Shown: one piece after another, positions 33,101-45,555 of the stretch
How positions within the stretch are numbered: the first letter of the stretch is position 1
How the letters are laid out: each line of letters starts with the position of its first letter
Assembly: GCA_012064415.1 (NCBI GenBank)
Contig: SSNU01000075.1
Span: 268,239-332,238, forward strand
DNA length: 64,000 bases
Direction of reading: 5' to 3'
DNA from: Gyrodactylus bullatarudis
Taxonomy: Eukaryota > Platyhelminthes > Monogenea > Gyrodactylidea > Gyrodactylidae
Made by a program: the position numbers and the translations under genes
Notes under the pieces: generated by a model
What the model was told of the DNA's origin: nothing
What the model saw: the letters and a program-made list of their open reading frames with translations, nothing else
Database searches by the model: none

Positions 33101-36100
33101 TACCCCTATAGATTACAAAATCCTCAGTATTTTTCTCCGGAAAGTGGGTAAAAATGAAATGATCAAATTGAAATTTGTTCGGAAATTCATTTTATTCTAA
33201 CAACTTATTCATTGCCCATTTCATAAAAGGGGCAAAAAAATTTTTGGGTTGCTGGTTATCATGAGAACAATATATAAAGTATTTTTAAAACTGGTAAATT
33301 CCCATCTTCATGTGAACTAGCTGTGAATACGGAAACTTTTCAGATTTCGAGATGAGGCCAAATATTTAAAAAAACTATGATTGGAATATGCTTATTGTCT
33401 TCACGGGATTTAAATTAAACAAGAAAATCAAGATTATTCAAGATTTTTAAAGAGAAAATATTTTTGGAAAAATAAATTTTTAAAGAAATTTTGGCATATT
33501 TCAAATCTTGAAGTAGCGTCAAATCCCCATTTTTTGAGTTGAAAAGTTTTGCTGATTTCAAAATGATCAAAAGTTGATTTTATGGATTACGATTAGTCAG
33601 AGAAATCGAATAAGCTGAATCATATTTTAAGAATCACCCCATAATCAAATTTCTATGATCTAAGATCCTTGAAAATTACAAAATTTCATGGTAATAATCG
33701 GTTTTCTTGTCTTATTGTGATCCTGAAAATCAACTTTCAATCAATCTCTAACATTGAAATCAACAAATTTTTTCAACTCTAAATTCAAAAAATTTGGAAT
33801 TTAGCGATAACTTGAGATTTGAAAAATCTCTTTTCTTCATATCGTGAAAAGATTTGAAAGATTTTTGATTCGATTCAAAATGTACACTTTTTCCAATTAA
33901 AAAAAAATTAAAATTTTGAAAAAAATGTTTTTTTGGAAATTCTAGAGACATTTTAAAACTCGAGATGGCGCGATTTTTAAACTTTGAGTTGAAAATTTTT
34001 ACGATAATATTGTCGAACTTCATCAAGAATATCACTTTTGTTGGTTTCTGAACTCATTATTACGTTTATCACTATAATATACGTCTGTTTTCTCCTACCT
34101 TCCTCATGAGTTCAGAAACCAACAAAAGTGAAAATTTTTGTTGATTTCAAGGTCTGAGAGGAATCAAACGTTACTTTTCATGATCATCATTACTCTTATT
34201 CAATTTTTTTTGCAAAAATCCCGACATTTTGTACTGATCTTGAATCACCCTAGTTTATCAATTTCCAAGCAGTAAAAATGATCGAAAAATAAGAAGTAGA
34301 CTTTCGCATGTAAATGGTGTGTTTTTTTTTTTTTTAAATGAATAAGAGTTAATATTTTCTAAGTCTAATGATGATCCTGAAAACTTACGTTTGATTCCTT
34401 TCAGACCTTGAAATCAACAAAAATTTTCAACTCAAAGTTTCAAAATAAAATCGTGCCATTTCGAATTTTAAAATGTCTCTAAAATTTTCCAAAAAAACAT
34501 TTTCTTCAAAATTTTTTTTTAATTAGAAAAAGTGTACATTTTGAATCAGTGAGTACTACAATAATACTTACTTATTTGGCATATTATCTGAGTCATATTC
34601 CGTGTACAACCTTTTTCTGATACCATCATCAATAATATAGGTAATATGCTCATTTAAGGGGGCCTCTTCATAGGTTACAGGTAAGCCATGAGCCTTGTTA
34701 CTATTGATTATGGATGGGCTAACTGGTTTAACTGGGGCATCTGTCATAATAGAAGGTAGTGTCCTCCTACGTTCGTCAGATAATTCACCAAGAATAGAGT
34801 TAAATGGAGGACTCTGGAGTTGGTCAGGTGCTAACTGGTCGACATATTGAGAATGGGGATGATGAAAGCCTAGATTATAGCTTGGTGTATAGCCAGAAGT
34901 GGCAGCTCTCTGCATCGGTCTACCTGGCTGTGATCGTCCAATATATTTATTCAAATTCTTCAACTGCTCAAATCGATTTTGAGCGATGTCATTTATAGAA
35001 GATAAGTTATTGATACCTAAATTTTGATTGATCGGCAGACTCTTTATCGACTCCAGGTCAAAGTTATTAGACCTCTTTAGGGATTCAGCATCGTATGATG
35101 CAGGACCGAGCTGCTCACGAGAATTAAATCTTGAGTTTTGTTTTCCAAACTTGAGGGATAAATTTAAAATCAGATTAACGATCACAAATCAAAATTTTAG
35201 AAGTTTAAATTAAAAATGAAATGTGTCAAGAGAATAGAGGAAGCGGTATTAAATGAGATTAATAATGAAATCCAAGAAAGACTGGAAGAAAACGAATACC
35301 CTGATATTTCCTTATTAAAATTAAACGTTAAAGGAAGCTGATTCAGCTATGAATTAACAAGAAAATTGAATTGTACTGGTAGATGAGTATTGTATTGTAT
35401 ACAAAACCACATATTTCAATTTAAAAACAAGCTGAAAGAATCGGAACAATCTAATCTCATTTTTCTATTTTGAGGCATCATTTGGAGCTAGGTATATAGG
35501 TAGAACGCAGAGAAGGCTAGGAATTAGGATCAATGAGTATCTGGACGTAAATTTTTATCTAATAAAACTTTTTTGGCTTACTTTTATACACCATTTTAAG
35601 ATATTCTTTCAATACTTCTCTTAAAGCTTCAAATTTTGAACGTTTTTATTATAATGCGGTTTTAATCTCATTTTAAGCAGTAATAAAAACTAAGCTTTGG
35701 AAAAATCCTGATTCTGTAAATAAAATAAATTTTTACAGGAATTCTCCTAAACTTAATAAAAACGTTCAAAACTTGAAGAATTCAATCAATTTTTTCAATA
35801 TCATATCAGAATGATTGAATAATACATCTAAGCTAGACTTGGGCAAGTTATTTATTTATCTATGTGGTGTCAGTAATTTCCCTGATTTATCTGACAATAA
35901 TTCATTAAATAACTACTTTTAGAATTTACCGAATAATTCAAAAACTCAATTGTAGAATTTTTCTAAGAGAAGCACATATCTAAAAACACCGAAAGTTCTC
36001 TACAAAAGTGGAGAATATCATTGAGTAGAAAGAAATTTCTTATAGAATGCACTTACATCATTCAATTGTAGCTGATCTCCCTGAGACTTTATCGCATTGA

Positions 36101-39100
36101 AACTTTTAACAGAACCTTCTATAATTTCAGCGGATCCGTTAAAATTTGTTTGCACGGTTAGAGGTTCTGTGGCTGGCTTATTGGCTGAGTTTATGGAAAT
36201 ATTTGTTTTATCAATCAAACCAATGTTACTTCCGTTAATACTCAAATTTGCTTTAACTTTTCTACCACTTGAAAGACTTTGAATGTCAGAGTTCTCAAAT
36301 TTTCTATGCGGATCTAGAATCTGGCTGGGACTTTGTATCTGAAAGTGTGCCAAGTTTAATCATGCCCTATTAAATACTAATTTAAATACTACTTACTTCA
36401 TCTTTGGTAATATTGGGTGAATTATCTGATTTTAAGGAGTTGCTTGTGAGTTGATTTGGGGATGACTTCTCCTTCAAGAATGAAGACTTGAAACTTCCTC
36501 GGCGACTTCCGCCAGATACCTGTAGACTATTACTATTCTGAGGAGTTAACAAAGCCTTCTCTTGTGACTGAGGCGACGAAGGAGATCTACTATAGGCTTG
36601 CTCTAGAGGTGGTTGGTCACTGTGAATGTAGGGATCATCGATTTGGTCATCAGACACTGAACCACCGAATAACTCGGGTCGGACAAGGGGATTTTGTTTT
36701 TCCCATATTAAACCTTGAAATAAATGTCTTATGAAATATCTAATGACAATATGTATATTATTCAAATGATTGTTTTTATCAGAGTTGTTGAGTTTTTTTT
36801 CTTACAGGTATACCCCAGAGTTGGATGTGGAAAATTAACCCCCCTCTTCTCTCTACTCTAGGAATATTTTTAAAAAGTTCGTGTCATCACTTGAAAGTAG
36901 GCATTATATCGTTTTTCAACTTAAAAATTTAGTTTCAGTTAATTCATAGACCATTGGAAAGATTTAAATTTCTATAGATCAAAATCGTTCGATAAACCAA
37001 TAACCAATTAAAGTTGATCACGAAATTGTGAAAACATTTTCCGGAATACATCATTTCTCTTCTTTCCTCAAAAATATCTTGGGTGTGAAAAGGGGCCTGT
37101 TCTACCCTCAAAACAAACAATTTTTCAATCCTTAATCACGAATTCCGTTTTATGACTTCAGGGATGATAAATTCATCGCCAGATTAGGGGAAAATATTCA
37201 TTTCGGTTTATGAACTCATTGAGTATTTTATGAGTAATTTATTAGCTTTTAATCTTTATTTCGAAACTCATAATTTTTGAGTTCTATATATGCTGTATAC
37301 TCTAACATTCCTAAAATAAAACAATCATTGTAACCTTCGTACACATGAATTGAAATCCACATCAAAGGAAATGTTCCAGAATGATACAAGAACGCATGGA
37401 ACGATGCAGCAGTTTTTGAAGAATGGCTGAATGATTTCGGGCAATTTTGTCAAGTATTTGATCACTAGCAGATAATTTTTTTTAGAAGTAGGTTTTTTAA
37501 GGTTATTCATGAATCAAAATGAATATTTTGCACCAATCCGCCGTTATGCATTCATCATAAAAAAATTCTCTGAATCTTCAATTAAAATTGAACGATCCTA
37601 TAATCTGAGAAATACGACTTACAAATTGTGACAACCTCAACTCCATAAAAAGCATTACTAAACATATCTGATCTAAAATTGACTACTCCCAATCTCTCCT
37701 ATATCCAGATCTTCATTGAGTAGAACCAACCAGGTGATTTTTGATTTAATTTTTCCAAAATTGAATAAATCTTATAATCAATCAGATGACGTGTTGAAAA
37801 ATCAAACATTTAATGTGTAAAACCCATCATTTTAAATCCATTCTTTCCATGGTGCAATGAAATATTTACACTACGAAATTAATAAATAAAGCCTGCAACG
37901 AAAAATTTATTCGGAAAATTCGTTTCAACTTTTTTTTCTTTTTCCAAATCATATTCTACAGTTGTTCTTTTTGTGGCATACCAAACCAACGAGAGAAAAA
38001 AAGATTAGTTAGAACTGATTGGTATTAAGCTGTCTCCCATGTGTATTCTCTACGCATAGATCCTTTCTCTTTTTTTGTATCTGTGTATCATGTAACAAAA
38101 ACTGATCCCCCACCAATGTTTTTTTGTTCTTGTGCCCTTATTCTTCATCTCCAATTAATCGTGTGTGTTTGTATGCTTTAAGATTACACAACCATACAAA
38201 AATATATATATCATAGATCGTAGGAAATGTATTACAAAATATGTAGATGGTTTTGGGAATGATTATTACGAAGAGGGGATAGAGGGGAGCATTCATATCA
38301 TATATATTGTATGATAGTTATTATTTTTTATCAAAAAACATTTGTGTGTATCTCTTGGCACAAAAAGGAAATCAATTTATCGATTCTTCACTATACACAT
38401 TTCACAATTTTGCTTCTGTTTTTTTCCTTTTACCAAAACTAGTTACAAAATAACAAAAAGATATCATTCAGAAGTATTAATAATATACACCAAAAATATA
38501 ATCGTTTGTTGGCTATGTAGGCTATGCAATTGAATGACTCACCAAGTTGTACAAAATCCGGATCAAACTCGTGGGAAATCGATCTTGAATGTTCAGATAG
38601 GATGCGAGCCTCTTTGGCTTTGGCGTCTGCCTTTATTGCCACTTGTCTAGCATTGTCAGCTCTTTAAGATTAAAAATTACATTTTAAAAGATTTGGAAAT
38701 CAACGAAAACACTATAGACATCTCGAGATTATCAGCTTAATGTATAAATATCATATTTAAATCACAAGGTTTCTATTAAAAAATTCATACGCAAATATAT
38801 ATCCTTGGGGCTTAGTTACTTTATCTATGCTTATGGCATTTAATCTTTTTTCGAAAGAAGAATCAATCGAGGTTTTAATTTAAAGAAATTTCAGAGACCT
38901 ACCTCTGATAGGCTGTTTGAGCAGCTTTGTCGCGAGCTTCACGTGATGCTTCTTGTGCCTTCTTAATGGCCTCTTCCACAGCATCTCGGAGTCTGGATTG
39001 TCTCAAAATGAATAGGCGACTCTTTTTATTGAGGTATTGTACCAAAATATTCTCTTTATAACGACCCTCTTCTCGTCGACCATCGGGAAATTGTGTACAC

Positions 39101-40269
39101 CCATAACCGTCTTTCTTATTGTTGAACCATTCACCCTCGTAGCGTAGACCATCTGAACGTTCAGCAATACCATATCCACTTCGTTTATCTTCATTCCATT
39201 GGCCAGAATATTCTTCTGTGATATTGGGTCCCAAGATATCTACGAATGGCTCTGAAGATAGTTCTGGATGAGAACTTCCGAGATGCGCCGCCATCATGGC
39301 ATTAGTGGAAGAGACTCCAGCTGAAGCATGACGTGCTGCTGTGTATGGCTGTCCTGATGCTCCATGACTCAAATGGCTTAGATTCGATCTTAGACTTCCA
39401 CCAGAACGAAAGATATTCGATAATGTTCCTGAGGAAGACTTTAAATTGCCCATACTTCCAGGCTGAGAGGCATTTTGTTTTCCCATTGTATTTTTTGTCA
39501 TGCCCACACTAGTTAGATCACCGGTACTTTTTTGTTTTCGAAGATTCTTAAATAAACCCAACTTGAAAATCTTCTTTTTATTTTTCTCTTCCTTTTGATG
39601 GGCTTGATTGGCTGGACACGAACTGGCACGAAGTACAAATCCGGAACGAATATCTTCAGTACGCCCGCGTTCTGAATCGATTATTCCGGTTGCACTGCCG
39701 CCAGCACTGCTATTACTTCCATGGCCTCTCCAATGAACCTCACTGCCTGCAGCTGAGGGTAAACTATTCTGGGATTGGGCAGCTCGCACTGTTCTAGCTT
39801 GTTCAGCAGCCATACCATAAGGAGCTGATTTTCGTATGCCAAAGCCTTGGCGCATTCCCTTACTCCAAGCACCGGCGTAAATACTTCCATCCGAATTTGT
39901 TTCCACTCCGAAACCATCGAACTGATTTAGATGCCAACTGCCTTCGTATTTAGCACAGCTAGTCAGGGACTCTTTGACTCCATATCTCCCGCAGAATCCA
40001 ATTGTAAAGTTGCCCCGATATAACCAGCGTCCTTTAACTTGGACTCCTTCCCCGTGACGTTTTCCTTTGAGCCATGTACCAGCGTAGATATTTCCACTTG
40101 GCCAGATGTAAACACCGCGTTGTTCGAATCCATGAGCCCATTCACCGCTATATTCACCTTGGTTATCCGGTCCTGTTGCAATGCCGAGACCGTGGGCTTT
40201 ACCTTCGTTCCATTCTCCAACATAACTCCCACCATCGTCGAAATCGAATCTGCCTCCTTCTATGGACAT
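30189..40269 (-). CDS. JPH: Junctophilin
   Basis: Seven exons, 40269-38903, 38661-38543, 36713-36397, 36338-36057, 35149-34572, 32362-31987 and 30428-30189, encode 1092 residues with all phases consistent. MORN repeats I-VI fill residues 1-~150 (GGRFDFDDGGSYVGEW, GEYSGEWAHGFE, GRWLYRGNF). A Ser-rich joining region follows, then MORN VII-VIII at 352-403 (YSGQWNEDKRSGYG). Next come the Ala/Lys-rich helix (AVEEAIKKAQEASREARDKA), a long divergent region and a C-terminal membrane anchor at ~1020-1042 (VFILLLIMNISLAFLFTSLL). Junctophilins bind plasma-membrane lipids through MORN repeats and anchor in the ER/SR, holding junctional complexes together. Introns are long and carry debris: LINE, GIY-YIG fragment, R2 fold-back and a MITE. 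Confidence 0.95.
30992..31351. mobile_element. piggyBac-like MITE, ~360 bp
   Basis: TTAA followed by CCCTTTCGTAC at the left end (30992-31006) and GTACGAAAGGG followed by CTAA at the right (31337-31351). TTAA targets with CCC-starting ends are the piggyBac signature, and the right target has one changed base. It sits in the last junctophilin intron. No ORF. Confidence 0.7.
33390..34560. repeat. Fold-back repeat R2, copy b
   Basis: Inverted arms at 33868-34012 and 34405-34548 share AAAATGTACACTTTTTCCAA and its complement. A second, inner inverted pair (TTCAGAAACCAACAAAAGTG near 34105-34125 with its complement near 34030-34055) lies inside. Located in junctophilin intron 5. Confidence 0.75.
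35463..35550 (+). pseudogene. GIY-YIG retroelement fragment
   Basis: The plus strand reads FYFEASFGARYIGRTQRRLG and then RINEYLDV, matching the 'YIG.T.R.L..R..E' core of the GIY-YIG endonuclease of Penelope-like elements and resembling the remnant at 57.6-58.2 kb (YI stop [10 protein letters not shown]). Located in junctophilin intron 4. Confidence 0.55.
37527..37740 (+). pseudogene. LINE 3' end fragment
   Basis: Reads RRYAFIIKKFSESSIKIERS, a deletion near 37625, then DNLNSIKSITKH and SKIDYSQSLLYPDLH stop. Homologous to the LINE copies at 18.3-19.5 kb and 27.9-28.3 kb. In junctophilin intron 2. Confidence 0.75.
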
Positions 40270-40794
40270 GATTTTACATGTTTATTCTATAATATCCTCT
40301 TCTGGTAATCTAATTCTCCTCACACAAGCAGGTAGGATCTGAAAAAAAACAAAAATCGAAAATTCCTTATTTTTCCTCGTAAGAAGTGAAGTAAGGGTTC
40401 CCTTTTAAAAGCGGATTTCAATTTTATATAACACAATTGTAAGGATAGAACTGAAAGATATTAAATATGAAAGAGATATGTCTTCAAGAATAGGCAATAT
40501 AGTATTATAATATTCCGATTTCATTGGACAGTTTCATCAACCATGTATATTGTACATGTGAACCGTTTTTCATCAGTCAATGAGTATATCAATAGAAAGA
40601 ATATATATATTTGATAATATACATTATGATAGGCAAGTTTTGTGTACAATCATATGCATATATAGAAGGGAATACACTATTAAAAACAAAAACTTGTTTT
40701 TTACCCTATCTATTGATAATAAAATGTGTGAATGCCATATGGTATTTTGAAAAAAAAAACGACAGTTTATTTGCAAGTAGTCATATATAATATT
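40270..40794. other. 5' flank of junctophilin
   Basis: 525 bp between the junctophilin start codon and the edge of the nested LTR retrotransposons. It should hold the 5' UTR and promoter. No motif can be assigned. Confidence 0.45.
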
Positions 40795-40974
40795 AAAAAA
40801 TAAACGTTCTTTGATATATGCAAACTATGATTTTGTAAGGAAAACGTGCTTAGGACACTTGATTCAAAAACCGGCAAAGCAATCCTGGTCTCTCATTTAT
40901 TCATTAAACAAATTAAATTTCAACACAAATAAATCTTTTAAATGTTTTACACCAATTCAAATCATCTTCCCTTC

Positions 40975-42540
40975 TTAGACATAATCATCAAGTTTGGGTG
41001 GGCGCCTTCTGAGTCTCTCAGGTCTGGAGTTGTCATCGTCATCACCATCATCGGATATGATTGTAGGATCATCTAGTTGGGCACCTGGAAGTCTGGGAAA
41101 AGCATCAGCAACATGAACCATACGACCCTGATCATCACGAACAGTATTTGACCCAAGCGAGGCAGAGATAGTTGAGGGTACAGAGTCACCCGACTCCCTA
41201 CGGATGTAGGCTGAGGTAGGAATGTTTACGCCATGCTGTGCCGTCGCATCAGTGCAGTGTCTTGTCCTTGGCGGCCACAAAAATATAAGATCGTTTGGAA
41301 TAGACCCATTCGAACGTGGTAGACTGTTATGATTTGTCACATAAGTGGACACCAACTTGGGATCATTGTTGTTTTTTGACATGAACATTTTAAAGTCACC
41401 AACATAAACTTCAGCCAGACCATTAGATTGATGATGTCCTGGTGGAGTTAGCCTCTATAGAATTTTCCTTCCAGTAAGAAAATCTGAAAATTCCTTGGAG
41501 GTGAAATTCGTACCATTGTCACTCACCAAGAGAAACAGGTTGCCAAAGTACTTAAAAATAATCTCCAGGGCTTTAATTACCGACATTGTTGAGAAACTTG
41601 AAATAACCTGAACATCAACCCAGTTTGAGTATGCGGCGACAACAACAAGGAAATACTGATTACCAATAATGGCTACATCAATATGCACCCGATCAAAGGT
41701 ATCCTGTGAGTCAGGCCAACTCTTGAGGTATGAGCTGTCTTACTCTAGCATTTTTCTGACAAACATTGCATCTTGTGATGAAGGTCGCAATATCTTGATT
41801 CACCTTTGGCCACCAAAAGTAAAGTCTCATCTTCAGTTTCATTTTAGTGTGAAGGAGATGTGAATTTTGATCATAAACAAGCTCTAACACTTTTTTGCGC
41901 AATTCAGGTGGAACAACCGCCTGAGTTCCACGATAAATGACACCATTCTGTATGTCTAGCTGATGCTTAACAGCTGTGTAAGGTCGAATTTGAGCTGGTA
42001 CATTGACAGGCCAACCGTGAGTAATGTACCTCTTAACCTTACCATAAACAACATCAGATGACTTTGAGATAAGGTCTAATAGAGTAGGATCTTCCAGAAA
42101 ATGATTGACAGCACAAACAGACTCGTCGATTGCAGGGAGAACTTCAGTAAAGGCAGTATCCTCAGCATTAGTAGTACACCTTGACAGCAAATCTGGCCAC
42201 TTAACACTCTGACCTTTAACATGACGTAGTTTGAAGTTGTAACCACTCAGGATGTGAGTCCAACGCTGGAGACGATAAGATCTGGTGGAATCTCCTTTAA
42301 GCTGATTCAGGATGAAGATGAGGGAGCGATGATCAGTCAGGACTTCAAAATCACGACCAGTCAGGAATCGAAGAAAGAATTGAACCCCTTCAACCACAGC
42401 CAATCCTTCTCGTTCAATAACAGAGTACCCTTTTTCAGCCTGTTTGAGCTTTCGGCTTCCAGCCATTATTATTTGATTGCACTCAGGATCATGCGAGAGC
42501 AAATAACCAATTCTATAGCAGAGGCATCAGTCGCCAAAAA
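40975..42540 (-). pseudogene. Outer Gypsy element A: RNase H and integrase remnant
   Basis: Reads LATDASAI (frame change) GYLLSHDPECNQI, EREGLAVVEGVQFFLRFLTG and LTDHRSLIFILNQLKG (RNase H). Integrase follows: the zinc finger ending CNVCQKNARV, HIDVAIIGNQYFLVVVAAYS, VSDNGTNFTSKEF and HHQSNGLAEVY. Frames break near 42520, 41700 and 41455, so it is inactive. The last piece (41388-40975) is a Pro/Arg-rich C-terminus ending RRRPPKLDDYV. Confidence 0.8.
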
Positions 42541-42574
42541 AGGGGCTTGTTAATATCGTAACCTTGAAGGAAGT

Positions 42575-42790
42575 TCTGTTGTGATTACGCTCTTAGTTCG
42601 TCATCCATGTCCACATTAGCACGTTGTTCTTTAAATGCTAGGAATTCTCTTATAAGATTCTTGTCCCATTTGGTAATCTTTGGTTTGGGTTTGTTCACTC
42701 CCACCATTGGAGAATCAGCCAAGTTACTGGAAGAAGACATATCATTATTATTCGTCATTCTTCATAAAAGTTCACCCAACAATTCGACCA
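42575..42790 (-). pseudogene. gag N-terminus fragment
   Basis: After the 3' copy of the TGTAGTGATC repeat the minus strand reads a PBS-like TGG, then ATG and MTNNNDMSSSSNLADSP, KITKWDKNLIREFLAFKEQ and a stop. It looks like the start of another gag, as though element B were followed by the 5' end of a second copy before A resumes. Confidence 0.45.
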
Positions 42791-42874
42791 CTTATTAATA
42801 GAAACATATCCATCGAATCGAATCTCTTTAGGAGATCACTACATTTCCCCTCCTTCTAAGGCGGAGCCTTATCA

Positions 42875-43294
42875 TTAAAGATCATAAATAAAATCAGCAT
42901 TATGAGTTGATTTCCTTTTGCGCTTAAAAGGTATGACATCATTATTTCCAGGAATTGAATTCATGTCAGGAATTTGTAGATCCTCTATTGCTACTATTTT
43001 GGGCTGTTGTACTTCCTTTAATAATTCATCAACATCTTCCAGATTCATAGGGCGATATGGTTTTACTCTATCTATTGACACCATATATACTTTGTCGCCT
43101 AGATCTACTTTAAAGTCTTTACCATCACGATCCACTACCTTAAATGGACCATTATACCTGCATGACTTCTTAGTAGTCACATTATCATTTCTTATGAAAA
43201 AATATTCACAAGTCATGATGTCTACAGGTAAATAAACCTTATTATCTTTATTTCTTTTAGGAGGTTCAAATACTTGATTCATTTTAATAAACAA
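42875..43294 (-). CDS. Element B: C-terminal tail of integrase polyprotein
   Basis: 139-codon frame (MNQVFEPPKRNKDNKVYL, SCRYNGPFKVVDRDGKDFKV, VSIDRVKPYRP) with the GPF/Y-type module found after Ty3/Gypsy integrases. It is reached from the main pol frame by a -1 shift around TTTATTAAAA at ~43285. Either a mutation or a programmed shift. Confidence 0.6.
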   Translation of the reverse strand: MFIKMNQVFEPPKRNKDNKVYLPVDIMTCEYFFIRNDNVTTKKSCRYNGPFKVVDRDGKDFKVDLGDKVYMVSIDRVKPYRPMNLEDVDELLKEVQQPKIVAIEDLQIPDMNSIPGNNDVIPFKRKRKSTHNADFIYDL

Positions 43295-45555
43295 ATCTCT
43301 TGATCTAGATCCATATCTTGATCATCTCTTTGAATTACCAAATCAGTTGGTAATCTAACATTTCGACCAAATAACCTCTGTGAAGCTGTGAAATCCCCAT
43401 AGGGAATGCCATTCATTAATGATTCCACAAAAGGTAATGCTTCAAACCATGAATTTTGTAACTCCATAGCTACTATCATGTCTCTCAAGACTCTATGTCT
43501 ACGTTCAAGCATACCATTACTTTGAGGATGATAAGCCGCTGTACATTGAAGATCAATGTTATAATTCAACAGCATTCTGTCAAATTCCGCCGAAGTAAAA
43601 TTACTACCTCGATCAGTTGTAACCTTCGATGGAAATCCCTTGATTTTGAAACATCTTCTCACCAATGTGTTAATCACAGTAGATGCTTCCTCATTTCTGA
43701 TTTCTTCCAACTGGATATGTCTTGAACGTCTATCAATTATGGTCAATACTTTATTAAAACCATTCGATTTTGGTAAAGTTACAACATCCACATGGATGTG
43801 TTCATAATTTTCCATGGGTTCCACAAACTGACCAATTTCAGATATTGTGTGTCTAGTCACCTTAGACTTTTGGCATACTAAGCATTTGGAAACAAATTCG
43901 ACTACATCTTTAGCCATTGTTTTCCAATAATATCTTGCTTTCAACATATTTCTAGTAGCCTTAATACCCATATGTCCAACCATATGAACTGATTGGAAAA
44001 CTTGATATCTCATTGATTGAGGAACTACAGGTCGGACCATACCATACCTTTTATCACATAAAAGACAGACAATTCCACCTTGAAATTGAAAATCTTCATA
44101 TGCCATTTCAATAACTTCAGAATCCATTATATTCTCAGAAATCTGAGCCCCAGCCAACCTGTCAAGATCCAATGTATAATCATCTAATGCTAAAGCACTG
44201 ATAATCAATTGCCCATTGCAATATTTACATGTAATCACATCATGCTCAGGTTGTCTAGATAATGTATCTGCCACCATATTTCCAGTGCCATTCACATGGA
44301 TTATTTCATCTGTATAATATGAAATATATTGCAATCTTCTAGAAACCCAATCGGTTCTATCAGCATTGGCTAATTTTGTAAATGACTGAGTTACAGTTTT
44401 ACTATCTGAATATATTTTAACATCTCTATACTTAATGTAATGAGAAAATTTCCTGCAAGCCTCATAAACAGCCATTAATTCCTTATCACAAATTTTTCTC
44501 CGTGCATCTGCAACTCTTAGAATTTTAGAGAAAAACTTAATAGGCCTTGGACCCTGATCAGTCCATTGCTGTAAAACTGCTCCAATTCCATAATTAGATG
44601 CATCAGCATAAATTTCAAAAGTTGAACTAGGCTCAGGAGTTTTCAAAATTACTTTAGTTTTCATTAATTCTTTCAAATTATTAAAACTCTCTAATGCTGA
44701 ACCTTCCAATACAATTGGACCATCCTTAGCCTTGATCAAATCTCTCAAAGGAGCTTCTATTATGGCTAGCTTGTCATAAAATCGACCATAAAAATTGATC
44801 ATTCCCAAAAATTGCATAACCTTCTTCTTAGTATTAGGAGTAGGAAAATTGCAAATGGCTATAGTTTTCTCATCTAATGGAGCTAAACCTTGCTGGGATA
44901 AAATATGACCTAAGAATTCAATTTCATCCTTAAGAAATTCACATTTTTCCAATCTAAGCCTTACATTAGCCTGATCTAATGCTGTGAAGACCTGATTCAG
45001 AGTACACATATGTTCCTCCTTAGAATTAGATCCTATTAATATATCGTCTACATATGCAATAACTCCCTCAATATTGACCAGGATTGTATCCATAGCTCTT
45101 TGGTAAGTAGCACTAGCATTCTTTAAACCAAATGGCATACCTACATATTCAAAAAGACCAAATCCTGTCTCTATTGCTGTCTTCTTAACATCTTCTTCCC
45201 TAACTCTTATCTGATGATAAGCTTTATGAGCATCAAGTTTGGAAAAAATTTGTTTGCCCGAAAACTTTAGAGTTATGTCCATCAAATGTGGAATAGGATA
45301 ATTATCTTTAACAGTTATTCTGTTAAGACCTCTTACATCACAACAAATCCTAACTTTCTTCTCAGTAATGTGTATGGTTAATTGAGCACGCCATTCACTT
45401 GATGACCTCCTCACAATACCCCGTTTCTCTAACTCTAGAAATTCAGCCTTAATCAAGTCTAATTGAACTTCAGAAAAATTCCTATTTGGAATTCTAACAG
45501 GAGTACCATTAGTGATGATGCTATGTTCTATACTCTTGATAAAACAACCAACTTA
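43279..45555 (-). CDS. Element B: reverse transcriptase, RNase H, integrase
   Basis: Long open frame (about 725 codons from 45456; in-frame sequence continues up to the TAA at 45555-45553). RT motifs are LDAHKAYHQIRV, MPFGLKNASATYQ and YVDDILIG. RNase H motifs are EIYADASNYGIGAVLQQ and DSKTVTQSF. Integrase has an HHCC finger (HMVGHMGIKATR, CLVCQKSK), HVDVVTLPKSNGF, TTDRGSNFTSAEF and HPQSNGMLERRHR for the D,D-35-E triad. All catalytic residues are present, so this is a young copy. Product: polyprotein for reverse transcription and integration. Confidence 0.9.

Noticed and set aside
34804..35213. Plus-strand ORFs between 34.8 and 35.2 kb
   Set aside because: Antisense to junctophilin exon 5, whose frame and phase are well supported.
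38342..40308. Plus-strand ORFs over junctophilin exons
   Set aside because: Antisense shadows of the MORN-repeat coding sequence.
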